Source: Anaeramoeba ignava
Lineage: Eukaryota; Metamonada; Anaeramoebidae
Length of the DNA stretch: 64,000 nt
Direction: 5' to 3'
Assembly (NCBI GenBank): GCA_028826165.1
Contig: JAPDFW010000077.1
Location: 186,001 to 250,000 of the forward strand
Shown here: piece after piece, positions 57,113-64,000 of the stretch
Position numbering within the stretch: the first letter of the stretch is position 1
Layout: the number at the start of each line of letters is the position of its first letter
Notes under the pieces: model-generated
Seen by the model: only the letters and a program-made list of their open reading frames with translations
The model's database searches: none
Told to the model about the DNA's origin: nothing
Translations under genes and position numbers: made by a program

Positions 57113-58873
57113 TTAATTTTGATTATTAAATTTGTTAATTAATAAATCAAATAAATTTGGATTTGTTTGATTTAATTGAAAATAATCAATTCCAGTTTCT
57201 AATTCATTAATTATTTCTTGTGTGATTTCAATTTCATCTTTGATTTGATTTGAATAAATCCAATATTCAAATATTTGAAATGATTTATTACTTAATTCAC
57301 TATAATCTGTAACTTTATTTGATGTATCATTTGTTACAGATAAAAACATTCCTCGATATAATTCACTTCTCATTATTAATATTAATTTAGGAAATTTATA
57401 TTGTTTTTCTTTTCTTTCAATAATAAAATCTTTTTCATTTTCATTTTCATTTAAATAAATTCTTTTCATTGTTTCTTCAATTTTTTCATTTGAATTTATA
57501 ATTTCTTTAATTTCAGAATATAATTTTGGATTTATTTTGGTATTGTTTGAATAAATCATTTCAAATATTTGATTTGATTCTTTAATTGATTTATTTGAAA
57601 TAATTTCTTTAAGTTTTTCAATTTCATTTTGATTTTGATTTAATCTATATTTTAATATTAATTTATGAGCTTCAATTATTTCTCCATTTTCTGTTTTAAA
57701 TGAAATATCACAAAATTCTTTTCTTTCAAATAGTTTTATCAAATCTTCTTCAAGATTGGAAAAAGGAGAAGAAGAATAATAAAGAAATGAATTGAAATAT
57801 CCACAAGAAATATGATAATTAGAAATATTTTCATTAAATCTTAATTCAGGAAGTTCAATTTGATTTGGAATTAAATAAAATTTTTGATTTGAATTTATTA
57901 ATTCACAATGAGAATTATATCCAAATCCGATCAATTTTCCCCTGAAAGTTAAAACCAAATTATGAGAATCACCAACAGAAAAATCAAGAATATTATCATA
58001 TTCAAATAAAGATGATTTGATTTCAGTAAATTCTTTTGTAATTTCATTGTCTTTGCCAAGTCCATTATATTGAAAATAACCACATGAATAAAGTTTTCTT
58101 TTTCGGTTTTGATTTTCATTTTCATTTTCAATCAACATTATTGAATGATAGTATCCAGATTGAATATCAATTATTTTGCCTTTTGGGATATTTTGGATTT
58201 TGGTTAATTTATTGAGTTCTGGTTCTTTTATTGATTCTCCTAATCCAAGTTGACCATATTTATTCCAACCGCATCCAAATAATTCTTGATTTGAATTTAA
58301 AAGAAAAACGCAATTTGAACCGTTTCCTGAAAATATTTTAGAAACATTTTTCATCATTAAATTTGGATCTTGGGTTTTGTGATATGTTTTAGGATCTAAA
58401 CCAAGTTGACCAAATTGATTTAAACCAATTCCATAAGCATTTTGATTTGAAGTTAATAAGTAAATTGAATCTCTTCCAGAAACAATATCTTGAATTATTC
58501 TATCATTTTTATCTTCAATTAAATCAGAGAAATTAATAAATATATTTGGATTTCGCGGATAAATATATTTTCCTTTGGCAAATGCATTTCCTTTTAATGT
58601 TAAAATAGCTTCTACTTTTTCACCAACAGTTACTTTTTGAATATTTTCAATTTGAATTTTTTTATGTAAATCATCTACACATTCTAATGCTTTTCCATTT
58701 TCAAAAAGGAAAATTGTTGCAATTTTTCCTGTTGAAATTTGTTTAATTTTTTTTTCATTGAATTTTTCATTTTCATTTTTAAATTTAAATTGAATTGGTT
58801 TTGTTATTTTATTTGGTTCATTTTTGAAAAGATTTGGATTATAATTTTGACCAAAAAATAAAATTTTATTCAT
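57113..58873 (-). CDS. RCC1-BTB protein (intact copy)
   Basis: Single exon, 586 residues from the ATG at 58873-58871 (MNKILFFGQNYNP, matching the start of the neighbouring copy). The frame is open 15 codons further, but that part reads as leader. RCC1-type blades are visible at AYGIGLNQFGQLGLD, LFGCGWNKYGQLGLGES, LYSCGYFQYNGLGK and LIGFGYNSHCELIN, so a seven-bladed propeller is likely. It is followed by a BTB domain (FCDISFKTENGEIIEAHKLIL) and a second BTB-like stretch (KQYKFPKLILIMRSELYRGMF). Proteins of this build act as Cullin-3 adaptors or GTPase-linked scaffolds. It is the likely source of fragments A-E. It is head-to-head with the BTB-TLDc gene, with 57 bp between the start codons. Confidence 0.88.
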   Translation of the reverse strand: MNKILFFGQNYNPNLFKNEPNKITKPIQFKFKNENEKFNEKKIKQISTGKIATIFLFENGKALECVDDLHKKIQIENIQKVTVGEKVEAILTLKGNAFAKGKYIYPRNPNIFINFSDLIEDKNDRIIQDIVSGRDSIYLLTSNQNAYGIGLNQFGQLGLDPKTYHKTQDPNLMMKNVSKIFSGNGSNCVFLLNSNQELFGCGWNKYGQLGLGESIKEPELNKLTKIQNIPKGKIIDIQSGYYHSIMLIENENENQNRKRKLYSCGYFQYNGLGKDNEITKEFTEIKSSLFEYDNILDFSVGDSHNLVLTFRGKLIGFGYNSHCELINSNQKFYLIPNQIELPELRFNENISNYHISCGYFNSFLYYSSSPFSNLEEDLIKLFERKEFCDISFKTENGEIIEAHKLILKYRLNQNQNEIEKLKEIISNKSIKESNQIFEMIYSNNTKINPKLYSEIKEIINSNEKIEETMKRIYLNENENEKDFIIERKEKQYKFPKLILIMRSELYRGMFLSVTNDTSNKVTDYSELSNKSFQIFEYWIYSNQIKDEIEITQEIINELETGIDYFQLNQTNPNLFDLLINKFNNQN

Positions 58874-58930
58874 TTTTAAAAAGAAAAAAATGAATTTTTC
58901 ATTTTTCATTTTTTTCATTTTTTAAATAAA
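58874..58930. promoter_or_regulatory. 57-bp bidirectional promoter
   Basis: Very short spacer between the divergent RCC1-BTB and BTB-TLDc start codons. It contains TTTTTCATTTTTCATTTTTTTCATTTTTTAAAT on the + side and TTCATTTTTTTC on the minus side, the TTTTTCA leader motif in both directions. Confidence 0.55.
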
Positions 58931-60379
58931 ATGGAAACTTATTCAAATTTAGAAAAACTTTCAAATGATTTAAAAAATTTATTTCAAAATCAAAATCAAG
59001 AAGAAAATCATTTTGATTTTGAAATAATTTGTGAACAAAATCAAACTTCATTTAAAACTCATAAATCAATTCTTTCTTCAAGAAGTCATTATTTTAAATC
59101 TCTTTTCAATTCCAAAATGAAAGAATATCAAGAAAATAAATTAATTCTAAAAGATGTTTCAAGTTTAATTCTATCTTCAATTTTGAATTATTTTTATTCA
59201 GGAAAAATTGAAATTAATTTAGAAAATTCAATCGAAATTTTGTTTTTTTCATCAAAATATTTAATTGATGAATTAAATGAAATTTCTTTAAATTTTATCA
59301 AAAATCATTTACAAATTGAAATTATTGTTGATATTCTTAAATTATCTGAATCAATGAACTTTAATCAATTAATAGATTCTTCTTATCAATTTATTTTAGA
59401 AAATTTTAAAGAATTTATTAAAACTCCTTTTTTTCTTGAACTTGAAGAAAATCATTTAAATTCCATTTTATCAAGTATTAAAAATCAAGTAAAAGAATTT
59501 GAAATTTTTCAAGCAATAATAAAATGGGGAAAACATAAATCAAATATTAATCAGGAAAAAGAATTAGAAAAAGAAGAAACAGAAAAATTACAAAATCAAA
59601 TTTCAAATGTTATTGATAAAATCAGATTTATTGATTTTTCCAAAGAAGAACTTGAAGACACTTTGCAACAAGATTTAATTCCAAATCAAATTTCACAAAA
59701 ATTAATTCAATTCCAAATACTTCAAAATGATGAAAAACAATTGAAGGAATTTATTGCAAAAGAAAATTCATTAATTTTTAAACCAAGAATTAAATTCAAA
59801 TCCTCAATACTTTGGGATCCAAATCAAGTTAAAGAATTAGCAAAATTATTACCCATTGACAATCTATATGAGATGCGTTTGGGATTTTCAACATCGAATG
59901 ATGGATGGGATTGCAAGAAATGGCATGATATTTGTGATAACAAAGGAAAAACATTAATAATTGTTGAAAATGAATTTGGATGTATTTTTGGAGGATATAC
60001 AGAAGTTGGATGGACAACAGATCACTCCAAATGGAATGTTGATCCATCCTTTTCAGATTGTGGATGGATTCAAGATCCAAATGCTTTTCTATTTTCATTT
60101 TCAACTCAAAAAGATTTTTCAGTGGAAAAAATTCCTCTTCTTAAAACAAAGGAAAGATATGCTCTTTATTATAGTTATAATTTAGGTCCGTTTTTTCCTG
60201 GTGGATTTGATTTTAAAAAGGATATGTCTCTTGTAGATACATCATATTTTGGAACAGTTTATCAGAATACAACAGGAGATGAAAAAAGATCGACTAAATC
60301 TAAAAAATATTTATCTGGAAGTGATACTGGAAAAAGTCAAGTTCGGAAAATGGAAACTTTTTTTATTCCACATTTTTAA
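58931..60379 (+). CDS. BTB-BACK-TLDc protein
   Basis: Single exon, 482 residues. BTB domain at about 25-125 (FDFEIICEQNQTSFKTHKSILSS, YFKSLFNSKMKE, NYFYSGKIEI), BACK domain to about 275, and a TLDc domain at about 295-482 (LGFSTSNDGWDCKKWHDICDNKGKTL, CIFGGYTEVGWTTD, PNAFLFSF). TLDc domains are linked to oxidative-stress defence and V-ATPase regulation; BTB-TLDc proteins are abundant in amoebae. The stop codon and last residues (FIPHF) coincide with the start of the downstream satellite: TTTATTCCACATTTTTAAATT is also the repeat unit. A second gene of the same class faces it across the satellite. Confidence 0.9.
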   Translation: METYSNLEKLSNDLKNLFQNQNQEENHFDFEIICEQNQTSFKTHKSILSSRSHYFKSLFNSKMKEYQENKLILKDVSSLILSSILNYFYSGKIEINLENSIEILFFSSKYLIDELNEISLNFIKNHLQIEIIVDILKLSESMNFNQLIDSSYQFILENFKEFIKTPFFLELEENHLNSILSSIKNQVKEFEIFQAIIKWGKHKSNINQEKELEKEETEKLQNQISNVIDKIRFIDFSKEELEDTLQQDLIPNQISQKLIQFQILQNDEKQLKEFIAKENSLIFKPRIKFKSSILWDPNQVKELAKLLPIDNLYEMRLGFSTSNDGWDCKKWHDICDNKGKTLIIVENEFGCIFGGYTEVGWTTDHSKWNVDPSFSDCGWIQDPNAFLFSFSTQKDFSVEKIPLLKTKERYALYYSYNLGPFFPGGFDFKKDMSLVDTSYFGTVYQNTTGDEKRSTKSKKYLSGSDTGKSQVRKMETFFIPHF

Positions 60380-62128
60380 ATTTAAAAAAATAATTTAAAA
60401 AAGATATTAAATTTATTCCTTATTTTTAAATTGAAAATGATATTAAATTTATTCCTTATTTTTAAATTAAAAAAGATATTAAATTTATTCCTTATTTTTA
60501 AATTGAAAAAGATATTAAATTTATTCCTTATTTTTAAATTGAAAATGATATTAAATTTATTCCACATTTTTAAATTAAAAAAGATATTAAATTTATTCCA
60601 CATTTTTAAATTGAAAAATAATTTAAAAAAGATATTAAATTTATTCCTTATTTTTAAAATTAAAAAAATAATTTAAAAAAGATATTAAATTTATTCCTCA
60701 TTTTTAAATTGAAAAATATATTAAATTTATTCCTTATTTTTAAATTAAAAAAGATATTAAATTTATTCCTTATTTTTAAATTAAAAAAGATATTAAATTT
60801 ATTCCACATTTTTAAATTGAAAAATAATTTAAAAAAGATATTAAATTTATTCCACATTTTTAAATTAAAAAATAATTTGAAAATGATATTAAATTTATTC
60901 CTTATTTTTAAATTGAAAAAGATATTAAATTTATTCCTCATTTTTAAATTAAAAAATAAATTGAAAAAGATATTAAATTTATTCCTCATTTTTAAATTAA
61001 AAATGATATTAAATTTATTCCACATTTTTAAATTGAAAAAGATATTAAATTTATTCCTTATTTTTAAATTGAAAAATGATATTAAATTTATTCCTTATTT
61101 TTAAATTAAAAATAGATATTAAATTTATTCCTTATTTTTAAATTGAAAAAGATATTAAATTTATTCCTTATTTTTAAATTGATAAAAGATATTAAATTTA
61201 TTCCTCATTTTTAAATTAAAAAAGATATTAAATTTATTCCACATTTTTAAATTGAAAAAGATATTAAATTTATTCCTTATTTTTAAATTGAAAATGATAT
61301 TAAATTTATTCCTCATTTTTAAATTAAAAAATATATTAAATTTATTCCTTATTTTTAAATTGAAAAATAATTTGAAAAAGATATTAAATTTATTCCTCAT
61401 TTTTAAATTGAAAAATAAATTAAAAAAGATATTAAATTTATTCCACATTTTTAAATTAAAAAAGATATTAAATTTATTCCTTATTTTTAAATTGAAAAAT
61501 AAATTAAAAAAGATATTAAATTTATTCCTTATTTTTAAATTGAAAAATATATTAAATTTATTCCTTATTTTTAAATTGAAAAATAATTTGAAAAAGATAT
61601 TAAATTTATTCCTCATTTTTAAATTGAAAAATAAATTGAAAATAGATATTAAATTTATTCCTTATTTTTAAATTAAAAAATATATTAAATTTATTCCTTA
61701 TTTTTAAATTGAAAAATAAATTGAAAATAGATATTAAATTTATTCCTTATTTTTAAATTGAAAAAGATATTAAATTTATTCCTCATTTTTAAATTAAAAA
61801 AGATATTAAATTTATTCCACATTTTTAAATTTAAAAAAATAATTTAAAAATGATATTAAATTTATTCCTTATTTTTAAATTGAAAAAGATATTAAATTTA
61901 TTCCTCATTTTTAAATTGAAAATGATATTAAATTTATTCCTCATTTTTAAATTGAAAAAGATATTAAATTTATTCCACATTTTTAAATTGAAAAAGATAT
62001 TAAATTTATTCCTTATTTTTAAATTGAAAAGATATTAAATTTATTCCTCATTTTTAAATTGAAAAAGATATTAAATTTATTCCTTATTTTTAAATTGAAA
62101 AATATATTAAATTTATTCCTCATTTTTA
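60380..62128. repeat. Satellite GATATTAAATTTATTCCTTATTTTTAAATTGAAAAA
   Basis: About 48 copies of a 36-bp unit, some with an extra AATTTAAAAAA block, varying mainly at TCCTTATT, TCCACATT and TCCTCATT. It lies between two convergent TLDc genes. Frames across it give LNLFLIFKLKK strings on both strands and are not coding. Confidence 0.95.
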
Positions 62129-62130
62129 AA

Positions 62131-64000
62131 TTAAAAAAAATAAACTTCCATTTCAATAATTTTCCAATTCTTTTTTTCTCCAACTAAATAATTCAGCGCA
62201 TCATTTGACTCAATTTCAATTCCCAAAGGAAGCTCAAAAGAATATCCAAATCGTGAAATTCCTCCATTTAACCTTTTGTTAATAACCAAATCATAACATC
62301 TCCCAAAAATTGGACCATAATCAAGATCATATCCAAGAGCAAAAATTTCTTCACCTTTTCTTACACAAAATTTTTGAGGAGGATCATTTTTGAAATTTTT
62401 TAAAGAGAAAATAAAGGCATTTGGATCAGAGATGTAGTTAAATTGCAGGAAATTGTTTTCTTGGCCATCTGAATTTTGTAATCCCCATTTGGATTGATCT
62501 GTAGTAAATCCAACTGAGGTAAAAGCTCCAAAAATAAAATCATCTTGAGTTTGAATTAAAATTAATGTTTTCCCTTTGTCATCAATTTTCCCATGAAATT
62601 TATAAGAAGAAAATCCGTCTTTCTTTGCGGAAAATCTCAGTTTCATTTTCTGGAAAAAATAATCATCATGAATCCACTCTTTCAATTTGGAAAGATATTC
62701 TGCCTTTGATAGTATTTTTGAGTCTTGAATTGTATTTTTGGCTTTAATCTTCTCTTTCTCTTTAATTTCATCCTGTTTTTTTTTCATTTCTTGAACTTCC
62801 AGAAGAGATTTATCATTTTCCTCTTTCAAATTCTCGTATTCATTTTGTATTTGTGATTTTTGCTCGATCAATTTTTGGTTTTCGATCAAAATGCCATCTT
62901 TTTCTTGTTTTAATTTCTTCAATTGATTTGAGTTTTTTGTCACTATTTTTTGGATTTCCTTTTCTTTTTCTTCTTTGAGGGAACTTAATTGCCTTTTCAT
63001 ATCTTCTTGGATTTGGTTTTTTTGTTGGACTAAATTCTTGATTTGATCCTTTTTTTCTTGTTCAATTTGATCTTTAAGTTGATTGAGTTGAGAAATTTGG
63101 AGATTTGTTTTTGTTGTGAATTGTTCCCATTGAGATGTTTTTAGCAAGTTCTCCTTTTTCATTTGCATCTTTTCTTTTTCCAGGAGTGCTTTTTCTTTTC
63201 TCATTGTTTCCAAATTTTGGATTTGATTTTGGATTTGATTTTGTTTTTGGGAATTATCTTTTTGGATGACTTGAATTTGTTCTTTGAAAATTTCCAGTTT
63301 CATTTTGTTGATTTGTTCTGAAGGAAATAAGGGAAGTTCTGAAATTGATTTTATATCTTGTTTTGGGATTGATTCAAAAGGGATCAAGGGAGATATTTTG
63401 TGGAACTGAGATTGAATGAGTGATTTTCTCAATGCAGCACTTAAAATTGGAAAAGAATTTCGAGTTTTTTGTTCACACCAGAAATATAGTACTTTGAAGA
63501 AGGGAACCCCAATGTTTTGTGTTTGGATATGGATTTGGATAATTTCTTCCATTTCCTTTTCTGAGATTTCATAGATATTCTGTTTATTGATTAAAGATGG
63601 AAAATTATCTCCCAAAAAATGGATTATTTTTTTATGGATATTTTGGCTATGAATTTTGTGATTTTCTTTCAAAATTTGGAACACATTATTGAAATTGATT
63701 GAATTGATAAGATCTACTTCAAGAGCTTGGGATAACTTAAACAATCCAAATTTCACTGAAGCAATCCAAAAAGAAAGCAAATTTTCTTTTTTATAATTGA
63801 TTTTGCAAGTGTAAATATAAGTAAGAATATTATTTATTGTTTGTTCATCAAAATTATGGAAAGAAATGCTATTTGATTCATGAGATGTGAAAAATAATTT
63901 AAAAAAGGGAGATCTAGCTTGAAGAATGGATTTATGAACATTGAATTTTGATAAATTTTTTTGAATTAAAATTGTGAAATCTGAGAAATTATTATTTTCA
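62131..64000 (-). CDS. BTB-BACK-coiled coil-TLDc protein (5' part outside window)
   Basis: Open from the right edge to TAA at 62133-62131, about 623 codons, with no start in view. The first visible residues are inside a BTB domain (FSDFTILIQKNLSKFNVHKSIL, RSPFFKLFF), then BACK-like helices. A long coiled coil rich in Q, K and E follows (about residues 240-420 of the visible part), then a TLDc domain (KMKLRFSAKKDGFSSYKFHGKIDDKGKTL, FIFGAFTSVGFTTDQSKW, PNAFIFSL, DLDYGPIFG). It is related to the gene at 58931-60379 but has an inserted coiled coil. The end MEVYFF lies just next to the satellite, in mirror arrangement with its neighbour. Confidence 0.88.
   Translation of the reverse strand, partial: ENNNFSDFTILIQKNLSKFNVHKSILQARSPFFKLFFTSHESNSISFHNFDEQTINNILTYIYTCKINYKKENLLSFWIASVKFGLFKLSQALEVDLINSINFNNVFQILKENHKIHSQNIHKKIIHFLGDNFPSLINKQNIYEISEKEMEEIIQIHIQTQNIGVPFFKVLYFWCEQKTRNSFPILSAALRKSLIQSQFHKISPLIPFESIPKQDIKSISELPLFPSEQINKMKLEIFKEQIQVIQKDNSQKQNQIQNQIQNLETMRKEKALLEKEKMQMKKENLLKTSQWEQFTTKTNLQISQLNQLKDQIEQEKKDQIKNLVQQKNQIQEDMKRQLSSLKEEKEKEIQKIVTKNSNQLKKLKQEKDGILIENQKLIEQKSQIQNEYENLKEENDKSLLEVQEMKKKQDEIKEKEKIKAKNTIQDSKILSKAEYLSKLKEWIHDDYFFQKMKLRFSAKKDGFSSYKFHGKIDDKGKTLILIQTQDDFIFGAFTSVGFTTDQSKWGLQNSDGQENNFLQFNYISDPNAFIFSLKNFKNDPPQKFCVRKGEEIFALGYDLDYGPIFGRCYDLVINKRLNGGISRFGYSFELPLGIEIESNDALNYLVGEKKNWKIIEMEVYFF

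Noticed and set aside
60382-62038. Frames on both strands giving LNLFLIFKLKK and NKFNIFFNL strings
   Set aside because: Satellite DNA between two convergent genes; open on both strands only because the unit length is a multiple of three.

Overview
This window is nuclear DNA of an AT-rich, intron-bearing unicellular eukaryote. Intact conserved genes read through with TAA/TGA as stops, so the standard code applies. Introns are GT-AG, often with GTAAAT or GTTTGT at the 5' end and TAG, AAG or CAG at the 3' end. The gene content (expanded BTB, RCC1-BTB and BTB-TLDc families, CH-domain alpha-actinins with long repeat arrays, a RhoGEF-kelch protein, Rab1) suggests an amoeboid or flagellate protist. 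An anaeramoebid-type metamonad fits best, but this is an inference from style and not a proof.

Layout. 1-692: start of a 6-phosphogluconate dehydrogenase gene (minus, cut by the left edge). About 930-2885: minisatellite. 3444-5282: unrecognised protein with PH-like modules and a KPTE/KPIE repeat. 5536-9713: PITALRE-type CDK (minus) with a repeat-filled first intron and a Q/N-rich tail in a shifted frame. 9990-13224: prenylcysteine-oxidase-like gene (minus) followed by a 12-bp satellite. 13498-16321: Rab1 in six exons with a 1.7-kb intron. 16559-18253: RFWD3-like RING/WD40 protein. 18490-20483: ribosomal protein eL15 (minus). 21648-22502: FAM92-like BAR protein. 22629-23849: DCAF7/WDR68 (minus). 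23925-27048: ARM-like/double-BTB protein (minus). 27118-30859: short alpha-actinin (minus). 30963-32268: Bin3/MePCE-type RNA capping methyltransferase, then a satellite. 34274-44265: giant alpha-actinin-like protein with six 336-residue repeats (minus). 45847-49337: IQ-RhoGEF-PH-kelch protein in nine exons (minus). About 49470-54840: four small secreted, probably GPI-anchored proteins interleaved with broken BTB fragments. 55243-58873: RCC1-BTB pseudogene and an intact RCC1-BTB gene. 58931-60379: BTB-BACK-TLDc gene. 60380-62125: satellite. 62131-64000: second BTB-TLDc gene (minus, cut by the right edge).

Most genes are closely packed (57-270 bp apart), while 1-2 kb arrays of short tandem repeats, each with its own unit, sit either between genes or inside one intron of a gene. 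In the four longest introns the transcribed strand is almost free of G, so it has almost no internal GT or AG. Three genes (CDK tail, RhoGEF-kelch tail, giant alpha-actinin) carry single-base frame breaks in or near repeats.

Functional themes are cytoskeleton and membrane traffic (two alpha-actinins, RhoGEF, Rab1, BAR protein, prenylcysteine catabolism), transcription and RNA control (CDK9-like kinase and Bin3/MePCE, which in animals both act on P-TEFb/7SK), ubiquitin and BTB adaptors, and a variable surface-protein cluster.
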